Below, one piece after another: positions 34,386 through 42,155 of a stretch of 64,000 nucleotides of DNA. The stretch lies in the NCBI GenBank assembly GCA_948896235.1, contig CAQUUC010000001.1:62001-126000 (forward strand), written 5' to 3'. Below the pieces are notes generated by a model, which did not search any database, was not told the origin of the DNA, and worked only from the letters and a program-made list of their open reading frames with translations. The translations under genes and the position numbers were made by a program. The DNA comes from an uncultured Clostridia bacterium (GTDB taxonomy: Bacteria > Bacillota > Clostridia > TANB77 > CAG-508). Numbering within the stretch: the first letter of the stretch is position 1; every line of letters begins with the position of its first letter.

Positions 34386-34991
34386 ATGATACTACTATTA
34401 AAATATGGAAATACAAATTGTTATTATATAAAAGGTAAAAATGGTAGTATATTAGTAGATACAGACTGGGCAGGAACACTACAAGCCTTTTATAGAAAAA
34501 TGAAAGAATTAAATATTGAAAAAATTGATTATCTTTTAATAACACATTACCACCCAGACCACATAGGAATAGCACAAGATATAATTGATATGGGAACAAA
34601 ACTATTATTAGTAGATGTTCAAAAAGATTATATTCATAGTTCAGACACAATTTTGCAAAAAGATAAAAATATTCAGTTTAAGCCTATAAATACAGAGCCT
34701 GTAATTATATCGTGTGAGCAAAGTAGAGAGTTTTTAAATGATTTAGGAATAGATGGAGAAATAATATATACACCAGGACATAGTGAAGATAGTATTTCTC
34801 TAATTTTAGATAATGGTAGTGTTTTTGTAGGAGATTTATACGATTTAAAATCTGCAATAACATTTAATGATGAAAAGATAAATAATAGTTGGAATAAAAT
34901 ATTAAGCCATAATATATCAAAAATATACTATGGTCATCACGAACAAACTATTAGCAATATAAAAAAGATAGAAGATACACTAATCAATTAG
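34386..34991 (+). CDS. MBL-fold metallohydrolase
   Basis: 201 residues from ATG 34386 (RBS AAAGGA; ATG 34380 and TTG 34371 overlap it). TNCYYIKGKNGSILVDTDWAG opens the fold, THYHPDHIGIAQD is the H-x-H-x-D-H metal motif, TPGHSEDSISLIL the third His, VFVGDLYD the bridging Asp and YYGHHEQT the last His. All zinc ligands are present, so it is probably an active hydrolase. Substrate unknown. Confidence 0.9.
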   Translation: MILLLKYGNTNCYYIKGKNGSILVDTDWAGTLQAFYRKMKELNIEKIDYLLITHYHPDHIGIAQDIIDMGTKLLLVDVQKDYIHSSDTILQKDKNIQFKPINTEPVIISCEQSREFLNDLGIDGEIIYTPGHSEDSISLILDNGSVFVGDLYDLKSAITFNDEKINNSWNKILSHNISKIYYGHHEQTISNIKKIEDTLIN

Positions 34992-35075
34992 TGCTAGAAA
35001 TTACAAGTTTGTAGTTTGAAAGATTTATAGTAATTTATTGCTAGAGTTGTAATAATATGAAAGGAAGAATGTAAA

Positions 35076-35870
35076 ATGAACGAATCTAATGTTAGAAATA
35101 TAAATTTTCATAGTGATATACTTAATAAAGATATGGGAATAAATGTGTATTTGCCAAAAGGATATGAAGAAAATAATAATCCACTACCAGTATTATATTT
35201 TCTTCACGGAAGAAGTGGGAATGAAAATATTATATTTGATTTGAATATGAAAGGAATAGCAGATGAAATGATAGAAAGTGGGAAAATAAAACCACTAATA
35301 ATTGTTTGCCCTAGAATTGAAAATAGTAGAGGGGTAAATTCATCTTCTATAAGTAATGAAGTATTAAGTCCAGGAGATAGTGGAATTATTATAAATGTTG
35401 GAATGTATGAAGATTATTTTATAAAGGAAGTTGTACCTTTAATTGATAATATATTTAATACAATAAAGACAAAAAATGGTAGATATATTGGTGGTGTTTC
35501 AGCAGGTGGATATGCAGCACTTCATAATTCATTTAGACATCAAGAAATGTTTGGCAAAGTTGGAGGACATATGCCTGCAATAGAACTAACTTTAGAGAAA
35601 GAAGATACTCCATATTTTAAGGATATATCTGTGTGGGAAAAATACGATCCTATAACGATTGCTAAAAATAATGAAATTTCAAAGGAACTTAAAGTTTATC
35701 TTGATGCAGGAAATCAAGATGAAGGACATTTTTATGAAGGATGTAAAGTTTTGCAGGATATATTAGAAAAGAAACAAGTAACATCTCAAAACCACATTTA
35801 TGATGGACATCATAATGGAGCATATATAATATCTAATTTAGAAAAATATTTAGAATTTTATAATTCATAA
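35076..35870 (+). CDS. Esterase family protein (alpha/beta hydrolase, PF00756-like)
   Basis: 264 residues. FHSDILNKDMGINVYLPKGYEE and LPVLYFLHGRSGNE form the typical start with the oxyanion loop. GRYIGGVSAGGYAALHNSFRHQEMFGKVGGHM holds the G-x-S-x-G elbow, VYLDAGNQDEGHF the acid and YDGHHNGAY the catalytic His. It belongs to the esterase D/mycolyltransferase-like family. No signal peptide, so cytoplasmic. RBS AAAGGAAG. Confidence 0.85.
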   Translation: MNESNVRNINFHSDILNKDMGINVYLPKGYEENNNPLPVLYFLHGRSGNENIIFDLNMKGIADEMIESGKIKPLIIVCPRIENSRGVNSSSISNEVLSPGDSGIIINVGMYEDYFIKEVVPLIDNIFNTIKTKNGRYIGGVSAGGYAALHNSFRHQEMFGKVGGHMPAIELTLEKEDTPYFKDISVWEKYDPITIAKNNEISKELKVYLDAGNQDEGHFYEGCKVLQDILEKKQVTSQNHIYDGHHNGAYIISNLEKYLEFYNS

Positions 35871-35895
35871 ATTACAATTTAGGAGTGTGATATAT

Positions 35896-36132
35896 ATGTT
35901 TAATTTAAAAAGAGAAAAAGTAAAGAAGAATATATTTTTAACTTTATCTATTATATTTGCATTTATATTTATTGCAGGAGTAATGTGTACCATAATGGGT
36001 GAAGATAGTCCAGTTAAATTTATAATAAATGAAAGTCCAATAAAATTAGTAGTACCACCAGTATTAGTATTTTTTGTAACATTTGCTTTATATAGAAATA
36101 GTAAGAAAGCCATCGAAGAAAATACAAAGTAA
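35896..36132 (+). CDS. Small membrane protein
   Basis: 78 residues from ATG 35896, 8-10 bases after TTTAGGAG. A basic N-terminus (NLKREKVKKN) precedes two helices, IFLTLSIIFAFIFIAGVMC and IKLVVPPVLVFFVTFALY. It is not recognised. It sits in the run of single-gene units. Confidence 0.55.
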   Translation: MFNLKREKVKKNIFLTLSIIFAFIFIAGVMCTIMGEDSPVKFIINESPIKLVVPPVLVFFVTFALYRNSKKAIEENTK

Positions 36133-36164
36133 TTGCTAACTTACAATTTCAGGAGGTGTTAGGA

Positions 36165-36368
36165 ATGAGCAAATATGAGCCATTATGGAGATATTTAAAA
36201 GAAAACAAGAAAGACAGTTATAAATTATCTTATGAAGAAATTAAAAATATTTTAGGATTTGATATAGACCATTCCTTTTTGACTTACAAAAAGGAATCTA
36301 AAGAATATGGATATGAAGTAGGTAAAATATCAATGAAAGAAAAGACAGTAATGTTCAATAAGATATAA
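36165..36368 (+). CDS. DUF7662-like small protein
   Basis: 67 residues from ATG 36165 (AGGAGG 8 bases before). KYEPLWRYLKENKKDSYKLSYEEIKNILGF and the paired C-terminal YGYEVGKISMKEKTVMFNKI form a two-part small domain found in many accessory regions. A decayed relic of the same family lies at 492..591. Possible nucleic-acid-related role; not established. Confidence 0.65.
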   Translation: MSKYEPLWRYLKENKKDSYKLSYEEIKNILGFDIDHSFLTYKKESKEYGYEVGKISMKEKTVMFNKI

Positions 36369-36402
36369 CTAAAAAATTACAATGTGAAAGTGAGATGAGA
36401 AT

Positions 36403-36570
36403 ATGAATAATGAAATTAAAAAAGTTATTGAGAAATTTAAAGAAGTAAAGAATATATTAAAAGATTTTTCTACTAAAGATGAAGCAATAGAATATCTTGT
36501 TAATGAAACAAAACTATCAAAAGAAGAATGTTTTGTTGCATACGATATTATTATGAAAATCGAAGATTAA
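36403..36570 (+). CDS. Small helical protein
   Basis: 55 residues, mostly helix: MNNEIKKVIEKFKEVKNILK and STKDEAIEYLVNETKLSKEE. RBS-like GAAAGTGAGATGAGA lies before the ATG. The stop is fused with the next junction motif (GATTAACTTACAATAT). No family recognised. Confidence 0.5.
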   Translation: MNNEIKKVIEKFKEVKNILKDFSTKDEAIEYLVNETKLSKEECFVAYDIIMKIED

Positions 36571-36605
36571 CTTACAATATATCACTAGGAATGGGGGAAT
36601 AATAA

Positions 36606-37463
36606 ATGAACTTTAAAGAATATGGAGATAATAATAAAGATACAATAATGTTATTACATGGTGGTGGTCTTTCTTGGTGGAATTATAGAGAAGAAGCAGA
36701 AAAATTACAAGAAAGTTATCATATTGTTATTCCAATATTAGATGGACATTCAGATAGTGATAGAAGTTTTACAAGCATAGAAGATAATGCACAAGAAATT
36801 ATAGATTATATAACTAATAATTATAATGGTCATATTCGCTTAATGGGAGGATTATCATTAGGAGGACAGATTCTTTTAGAAATTTTATCAAGGAAAAATG
36901 ATATTTGTGATTGTGCTATTATTGAGAGTGCATTAGCAATTCCTATGAAAGCAACATATAAAATGATTAGACCAGCTTTTTCTATGAGTTATGGGCTAAT
37001 ATCAAAGAAATGGTTTTCACAAATGCAATTTAAGTCTTTAAAAATAAGAGAAGATTTATTTAGTGAATATTATAGAGATACTTGTAAAATCAGTAAGGAA
37101 GATATGATTGCTTTTATGGAAGCAAACTCAAAATATGAAATTAAAGATTCTTTATCAAGTACAAAATCGAAAGTTTTAGTAGTTGTAGGAGATAAAGAAA
37201 GAGCAATAATGAAAAAATCAGCGAGTATAATTCATAAAAAGATAAATGGAAGCAGAATTAAAGTGTTACCTAATTATTATCATGGAGATTTTAGCATAAA
37301 TAATCCACAACAATATGTTATGGCAATTAACGAGCTTATTGCTAATAGAAATAGAAACTTGAAAAGCAAATCATTTGATAATACTAAAACAAAATCTGAA
37401 AATGAACAAAGACAATTAGAAGAAAGAAATAGAACAAATACCAAGTTTTTAGATGAAAGATAA
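36606..37463 (+). CDS. Alpha/beta hydrolase with basic tail
   Basis: 285 residues. TIMLLHGGGLSWWNY is the oxyanion loop, IRLMGGLSLGGQILLEIL the G-x-S-x-G elbow, VLVVVGDKERAIM the acid region and NYYHGDFSI the His. The first 235 residues make the whole fold; the last 45 are hydrophilic and charged (NRNRNLKSKSFDNTKTKSEN...) and probably disordered. That tail is unlike other family members and may be an added end. RBS GGGGG. Substrate unknown. Confidence 0.8.
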   Translation: MNFKEYGDNNKDTIMLLHGGGLSWWNYREEAEKLQESYHIVIPILDGHSDSDRSFTSIEDNAQEIIDYITNNYNGHIRLMGGLSLGGQILLEILSRKNDICDCAIIESALAIPMKATYKMIRPAFSMSYGLISKKWFSQMQFKSLKIREDLFSEYYRDTCKISKEDMIAFMEANSKYEIKDSLSSTKSKVLVVVGDKERAIMKKSASIIHKKINGSRIKVLPNYYHGDFSINNPQQYVMAINELIANRNRNLKSKSFDNTKTKSENEQRQLEERNRTNTKFLDER

Positions 37464-37489
37464 ATTACAATTTGAAGGGGAATAAAGTT

Positions 37490-37849
37490 ATGGCAAGAAT
37501 ATTAAAAAATAAAGAATTAGTAAATACAAGACTAGCAACTAATTATGGAGGTTGGATGTATTGTGATAAATGTAATGAAAATATAGGTTATTTATGTTAT
37601 TCAACTTATGATAGATTAGAATTAAAATATAAATGTAACTGTGGAAGTCAAGGAAATATAATAATAGATTTTGAAGATAGCAAGATAGGGAAAGAATGTA
37701 ACGATGAGTTAATCATCCTAAAAAATAGATTTTGTTGTTCTAAAGATAGTGAGCCTTTAATTACAATACTGGATAAAAAAGTGAATAGTTATGAAATGAA
37801 AATTACTTGTAAATCTTGTAATCAAATATATAAAAGGGAGGTGAAATAA
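37490..37849 (+). CDS. Cysteine-rich small protein, copy 2
   Basis: 119 residues, about 85-90% identical by eye to the protein at 25970..26326, with the same cysteine pairs CDKC, CNCG, CCSKD and CKSC. AAATTACAATTTGAAGGGG stands before both copies with minor changes. The duplication 11.5 kb apart fits copying of a unit that includes the upstream motif. Function unknown, probably zinc binding. Confidence 0.75.
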   Translation: MARILKNKELVNTRLATNYGGWMYCDKCNENIGYLCYSTYDRLELKYKCNCGSQGNIIIDFEDSKIGKECNDELIILKNRFCCSKDSEPLITILDKKVNSYEMKITCKSCNQIYKREVK

Positions 37850-38170
37850 ATGAATTTCTTATTAACATTATTAATTGGAATAGTTGCAGGAGTAATAGAT
37901 GTATTGCCAATGATTAAAATGAAAGTTGATAAATACTCAACACTATCAGCATTTGTATATTATTTAATAGTTCCTTTTGTTATCTTTGGGATTAATTGGT
38001 TTGAAAATTTGTGGTGGTTAAGAGGTGGAGTTGTTTCTATACTTATGGCTATTCCAATAATTATTCTAGTAGCAAAAGAAGATAAAAAAAGCCCAATAGC
38101 AATGACAATTATGTCTATCATTTTAGGAAGTATTATTGGAGTTGTAGGGCATTTCTTGAACCTAATGTAA
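37850..38170 (+). CDS. Small multi-helix membrane protein
   Basis: 106 residues, starting directly after the stop of the Cys-rich gene (TAAATG overlap-like arrangement), with AGGGAGGTG upstream. Four hydrophobic helices: LLTLLIGIVAGVIDVLPMI, AFVYYLIVPFVIFGI, VVSILMAIPIIILVA and MTIMSIILGSIIGVVGHFL. No motif of a known transporter is seen. Coupled translation suggests it may work with the Zn-ribbon-like protein. Confidence 0.6.
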   Translation: MNFLLTLLIGIVAGVIDVLPMIKMKVDKYSTLSAFVYYLIVPFVIFGINWFENLWWLRGGVVSILMAIPIIILVAKEDKKSPIAMTIMSIILGSIIGVVGHFLNLM

Positions 38171-38201
38171 TTGATAACTTACAATTCGTAAAGGAGGAAA
38201 A

Positions 38202-38621
38202 ATGGGATTATATGTAGGATTAAGAGTTAAGGGAGTAGTAAAAAAAGAGTTTAGAGATGAAATAAAAAAGATAGAAGAATATGGCGAATGGAAAAAGTCA
38301 AAGGATATAAAATTTAAAGAGTTTTCTAAAATCGAAAGAGCAAATTTTATTCCAAATGGTGCATATGCTGATTGCGAAAGTTATTCAAAGTATAATAAAG
38401 ATACAGGAGAATGGGATTTTAAGTGTTACATTAATTATGGATTAGAAACAATTAATGCTTTTATTAAGTTAATACCTTATTTTATGGAAAAGATAGAGAT
38501 ACTTAAATCAGGATTTACTGGAGATGTAGATAATGTAGTCGACGAATATAATATGATTGACGGAAGAATTTGTTTATCTAAAAGTTATGAGGAACGAGAA
38601 AACTTTGAGGGGAATATCTAA
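38202..38621 (+). CDS. Hypothetical protein
   Basis: 139 residues, soluble. The N-terminal MGLYVGLRVKGVVKKEFRDE precedes a charged helix and a middle SKIERANFIPNGAYADCESY, then INYGLETINAFIKLIPYFME. AAAGGAGG is 5 bases before the ATG. The family is not recognised. The layout resembles small cargo genes of accessory arrays. Confidence 0.5.
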   Translation: MGLYVGLRVKGVVKKEFRDEIKKIEEYGEWKKSKDIKFKEFSKIERANFIPNGAYADCESYSKYNKDTGEWDFKCYINYGLETINAFIKLIPYFMEKIEILKSGFTGDVDNVVDEYNMIDGRICLSKSYEERENFEGNI

Positions 38622-38681
38622 ATCTGACAATTTAATGAATATATTTTAAGTAAAAAATTACAATTTTGAAAGGTAACAATT

Positions 38682-39131
38682 ATGGAAGCAGAAGAAATAT
38701 TAAAGTATTGTCTTGAAAATTTAAAAGATACAATTTTAGTAGAGAGTTGGGGAGAAAAAGGAATATTTTACAATCCAAATAATGTCTTAAAAAGAGGAGT
38801 ATATGTACTCACAATAAAAGAAAAAGATGGAGATAATGATAAAGGCTCAAAATTAGATAGAGAAAATGTATATAGAGTCAATTTAGGTATTCGCAAGAAA
38901 AGTTTTATTGAATTATTTAATGAAGTGCCTAAAAGACCAAATGCAGGTGGAATAGTAGATATGAATTATGATTTTACAGAATTAGATAAGATAATTCCTC
39001 ATCCTGTGTATGCTTGGATGGGATGGATTTCAGTATTAAATCCATCAAATGAAACTTTTGCAGAACTAAAACCATTTATTCAAGAATCTTATGAATATGC
39101 AGTAGAAAAATTTAAGAAAAGAAAAGTATAA
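38682..39131 (+). CDS. DUF6194 family protein
   Basis: 149 residues. LENLKDTILVESWGEKGIFYNPN, RGVYVLTIKEKDGDND, YRVNLGIRKKSFIELFNEVPKRPNAG and PHPVYAWMGWISVLNP match the DUF6194 pattern, which is also found in luciferase-like or YjbR-related small proteins. No function known. The junction motif lies both before and after this gene. RBS GAAAGG. Confidence 0.75.
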   Translation: MEAEEILKYCLENLKDTILVESWGEKGIFYNPNNVLKRGVYVLTIKEKDGDNDKGSKLDRENVYRVNLGIRKKSFIELFNEVPKRPNAGGIVDMNYDFTELDKIIPHPVYAWMGWISVLNPSNETFAELKPFIQESYEYAVEKFKKRKV

Positions 39132-39150
39132 ATTACAATTTCTAAAATAT

Positions 39151-39186
39151 ATTAAGAGATGTTTCAAAATCGAATCATCTCTTAAT
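39151..39186 (+). terminator. Terminator-like hairpin ending the cassette run
   Basis: ATTAAGAGATG (39151-39161) pairs with CATCTCTTAAT (39176-39186), an 11-bp stem with a 14-base loop, and TTGAAATTTT follows. It is the last feature before the convergent minus-strand genes. Confidence 0.7.
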
Positions 39187-39232
39187 TTGAAATTTTCTCT
39201 GATAATCTTTTATTTTAAGAGAACTAATTATT

Positions 39233-39439
39233 TTAAATATCTTTTAAACCATTTCTTCTATATTCTTCCATTAGAAAATAAAATATACTAAGTTTAGTAG
39301 TTTTTATTATTCTTGCAGCAGAATCCTTTTCTTTTTTTTCTGTTAAATAGTAGTGATTATTAGGCTTTTTTAGTATTTCAAAAATTGTATTCTCATTATT
39401 TTTAAATTTCCTTATTGATTTATCATATATTATACCCAT
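39233..39439 (-). CDS. Hypothetical small protein
   Basis: 68 residues, RBS AAAGGAATTAAA before ATG 39439. IIYDKSIRKFKNNENTIFEI, then LTEKKEKDSAARIIKTTKL and a hydrophobic SIFYFLMEEY. Its start overlaps the stop of the short frame at 39430..39600, suggesting coupling. Not recognised. Confidence 0.5.
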   Translation of the reverse strand: MGIIYDKSIRKFKNNENTIFEILKKPNNHYYLTEKKEKDSAARIIKTTKLSIFYFLMEEYRRNGLKDI

Positions 39440-39600
39440 TTTAATTCCTTTCTATTAATATCTTGTTTTAATTTAGATATTAGATTATTATAAAATATTT
39501 CTATATCACCTACAAAATCTTCTATATTCCAATGATAGAAGGAACAAATTTTTTTAGATAATCTCCACTCAATATTGAAATCTTCTATATATAGTAACAA
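39430..39600 (-). CDS. Possible short gene between two hypothetical genes
   Basis: A 56-codon frame from TTG 39600, open further upstream without a standard start. It reads IEDFNIEWRLSKKIC and SFYHWNIEDFVGDIEIFYNN. The stop overlaps the start of the next gene by 10 bases, as in coupled genes. RBS is unclear, so it may be a degenerate frame. Low confidence. Confidence 0.3.
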   Translation of the reverse strand: MLLYIEDFNIEWRLSKKICSFYHWNIEDFVGDIEIFYNNLISKLKQDINRKELKWV

Positions 39601-39629
39601 ATTTCTAATACAAAGCCATCCTTCACCTC

Positions 39630-40124
39630 TTAAAACAATAGGGCATAGTTGTCATTATATACAAATTTTTTTTTAAGATTAAATTCTAAGTCAAGCTTTT
39701 TTGCTTTTTCTGGTGATAAATGAACACTAAAATAGTCATTATCCTTTATCCAAACATCATTATTTTTTATAAAAATTTGTTTTTTTCTAATACCATTAAT
39801 CATAGAATATGTATGTTTTAAACCTTTTAATTCAATAGGTTTAATTAATTTAGGTTCTCCATATCTTCTACTAGAAACTTCTTGATATTCTAAAAAATCA
39901 TTAATATGTACAATATAATGTTTATAAAAATTATCTATAGTATCTATTTTCCAACAAACAGAATTTAAAGCATAGTCCATATACTGACAATATTGCTTTC
40001 CTATAAATTGAAAAATAACAGAAATATCCTTGTCTTTTTTTATTAAATAAAGAGTTTTATTTCCTAATTCTCTATGGGCTATACTTGATTCTTTTATTCT
40101 CTTTATCATATCTAAATTTTCCAC
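39630..40124 (-). CDS. Hypothetical protein
   Basis: 164 residues. Starts MENLDMIKRIKESSIAHREL, then GNKTLYLIKKDKDISVIFQF, QYMDYALNSVCWKID and RYGEPKLIKPIELKG. No membrane helix. RBS AAAGGAAG. It lies between the mobile element's integrase and the terminator and may be cargo of the element, perhaps a defence or immunity gene; no motif supports that. Confidence 0.5.
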   Translation of the reverse strand: MENLDMIKRIKESSIAHRELGNKTLYLIKKDKDISVIFQFIGKQYCQYMDYALNSVCWKIDTIDNFYKHYIVHINDFLEYQEVSSRRYGEPKLIKPIELKGLKHTYSMINGIRKKQIFIKNNDVWIKDNDYFSVHLSPEKAKKLDLEFNLKKKFVYNDNYALLF

Positions 40125-40164
40125 TTTAATAATCTTCCTTTCTTTATTTTTCTATAATAGTAGG

Positions 40165-41403
40165 CTATTTCAATTTGCTTAATTTAATTTTTGATTTATA
40201 TCTTTTACTAGAAATAGTATAAGGACTAGAAGGAATAATTTCATCTTCAGGATCTTCATACAAACATTTTTCTATTGTATCAGAAGCTAATCTGTCAACA
40301 TTTGTAAGAGCATGAGAATATACATTTAATGTTGTATCAACATTAGAATGTCCAAGTCTGCTACTTACATTTTTTATATTAATTCCTTCAGCAATAAGAA
40401 TAGTAGCACTTGTATGTCTTAATCCGTGCAATGGTACTTCAGGAGGAAGATCAATTTTTTTCCTAAATAATCTAAACCACCTAGTTACTGTTGCAGGACA
40501 CAATCTTTTTCCTTTTCTAACACCTCGATTGTTTACAAATACTAAATTATTATCCGTATTAGGAGTAATTTCATGATAATGTTTTAGTAATTCCATAGTA
40601 GTAGGTGGCATATAGATACTTCGATGAGAAGTAGGGGTTTTCAAATCACCTTCAACATAACCAAGATTCGGAACTTGTAAACTTGATTTTGAAAGTTTTA
40701 TAATATTTGAATTGAAATCAACATTAGACCATTTTATACCAAGAATTTCACTCCTACGAAGTCCACCAGCAATTGCAAAATGTACAATTAGTTGATATTT
40801 TAAATCAACCTTTTCTACGGCATCTATTAATTTAAATGCTTCTTGATATGATAAACATCTCTCCTGGACATGAGCTTTTTTAGCTTTTTTATGTTTTTTA
40901 TTTGATAAATCAGACCTAGATTGTTTTACAGAATTTGATTTTACATATTGCCATTTTTTTGCACAAGTGAACACAGAGCATAATACCGCAAAGATTCTAT
41001 CAATTGTACCAATTGACAGTAAATTACCAGTTTGTGTACTTACTTGTTTAGATAACCAAGAAAAATATTCAGACCAGATATAAGGTGTAAAGTCAGCCAT
41101 TTTATAATTTCCTAGTTTTGGAAATACCCAAGATCTAAGTTCTTGCATATGTTTATAAATAGTTTCACCAGCAAGATTATGAAAAGCATAATAGTCTAAA
41201 TATCTTCTTGTCACAAAATTTTCAAGTGTCATTTTACAGGGTTTAACATAAGTACCATTATTAATATCAGTAACAAAAGAAGCTAAAAATACTTCAGCTT
41301 CTTGATAAGAAGCACAAGTAACAGTTTTTATATATCGTTCATGATCTTTCATATACCAAAGTTTATATTTATTATTACCTTTGACTGTAATAGAACCAGC
41401 CAT
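40165..41403 (-). CDS. Tyrosine recombinase/integrase, intact copy
   Basis: 412 residues. N-terminal arm-binding AP2-like part (GSITVKGNNKYKLWYMKDHERYI), a core-binding helical part, then the catalytic domain: GGLRRSEILGIKW (first Arg), HGLRHTSATIL (His-x-x-Arg), LGHSNVDTTLNVYSHA with the His and Tyr nucleophile. All catalytic residues are present. It has a paralogue at 42156..43353 of similar size. It probably integrates and excises the surrounding element. RBS AAGGAGG. Preceded by an XRE gene 51 bases upstream. Confidence 0.95.
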   Translation of the reverse strand: MAGSITVKGNNKYKLWYMKDHERYIKTVTCASYQEAEVFLASFVTDINNGTYVKPCKMTLENFVTRRYLDYYAFHNLAGETIYKHMQELRSWVFPKLGNYKMADFTPYIWSEYFSWLSKQVSTQTGNLLSIGTIDRIFAVLCSVFTCAKKWQYVKSNSVKQSRSDLSNKKHKKAKKAHVQERCLSYQEAFKLIDAVEKVDLKYQLIVHFAIAGGLRRSEILGIKWSNVDFNSNIIKLSKSSLQVPNLGYVEGDLKTPTSHRSIYMPPTTMELLKHYHEITPNTDNNLVFVNNRGVRKGKRLCPATVTRWFRLFRKKIDLPPEVPLHGLRHTSATILIAEGINIKNVSSRLGHSNVDTTLNVYSHALTNVDRLASDTIEKCLYEDPEDEIIPSSPYTISSKRYKSKIKLSKLK

Positions 41404-41454
41404 AAAAGAACCTCCTTAATAATTGATTATTAAAGAGGAAACAGTAAAATAATA

Positions 41455-41892
41455 TTAATCTTCATTCTCATTATCAGATTCATTAGTTTCTGGTTCATTA
41501 GGCAAATGAGATATTTGTTTTAAAAATGGTTTATTTGCTTTTATAATATCTCTAAACAATTTCAATTGTTGCTTAGAAATGTCATCACCTTCTTTTATAA
41601 TACCAAGTTTAACAAATTCGTTTTTTAAAAGAATTGCATCATTAACATATTCTTCTGCATTCTTTATATTACTTAGACCTCTTAAATAATCAATAGAGCA
41701 AGAAAAGTAGTTTGCGATTGCTTCTTCAACCATAGGATCAATATTATTAACAAAACCAGTTTCATAATTACTAATTGTTTGTTGAGAACAACCTACAAGT
41801 TCAGCAAGTTCTGATTGTTTCAAACCTGCTGCTACTCTTAGCTCATTTAATTTATTTTTTACTTCGTTTTTTGCTTTGTTTTCTTTTTTCAT
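41455..41892 (-). CDS. XRE family repressor (integrase-associated)
   Basis: 145 residues. Cro/C1 helix-turn-helix LNELRVAAGLKQSELAELVGCSQQTISNYETG, then a linker and SIDYLRGLSNIKNAEEY and a helical oligomerisation part ending in an acidic tail. It is a paralogue of the gene at 43564..43935 in order and content. It sits directly upstream of the integrase at 40165 and is transcribed with it. RBS AGGAGTGAG. Confidence 0.9.
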   Translation of the reverse strand: MKKENKAKNEVKNKLNELRVAAGLKQSELAELVGCSQQTISNYETGFVNNIDPMVEEAIANYFSCSIDYLRGLSNIKNAEEYVNDAILLKNEFVKLGIIKEGDDISKQQLKLFRDIIKANKPFLKQISHLPNEPETNESDNENED

Positions 41893-41930
41893 ATAATTCT
41901 CACTCCTAAATATTTAATAAGGCTACCTTA

Positions 41931-41960
41931 ATTATACAAGTATAATTTGTATAATGTCAA
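41931..41960 (-). promoter_or_regulatory. Promoter and operator of XRE/integrase pair 1
   Basis: On the minus strand TTGACA (41960-41955), 18-base spacer and TATAAT (41936-41931). The spacer contains TATACAAATTATACTTGTATA-like inverted words, similar to those at 43960-44034, so the XRE repressor probably acts here. Confidence 0.7.
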
Positions 41961-42155
41961 TAGTAATACTATAAAAAACTATAATTTACCAATTGTATAA
42001 GTATGTAAATTATATTATGCAAAAATTATTTACATATTCATGAAACTAGTATATAATTTAAATAGTTTTAATAAATATTTAAGAGTTAATTTATAGAAGA
42101 AGTACCAATTCTTCTATAAAACATTTTAAATATATTAAGATTTGAGAAAGAGGGC

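Larger units (their letters stand above)
34362..39142 (+). repeat. Gene-junction motif AAATTACAATTT repeated between co-oriented genes
   Basis: A motif close to AAATTACAATTTGAAAGG stands between the stop of one gene and the start of the next at about 34360, 34993, 35869, 36133, 36373, 36569, 37463, 38170, 38653 and 39130. Further copies occur at 25941, 26327, 32541, 57143 and 57650. It overlaps or closely follows the stop and is followed by the RBS. The genes are unrelated, each with its own reading frame, so this looks like a row of one-gene cassettes. There is no long attC-like palindrome. Confidence 0.65.

Noticed and set aside
34362..39142. Classical integron cassette array
   Set aside because: Junctions are only about 25-85 bases and lack the long imperfect palindrome of attC; no IntI gene is seen.
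39150..39190. tRNA-like TTCGAATC word
   Set aside because: It is part of a simple terminator hairpin; no cloverleaf can be drawn.
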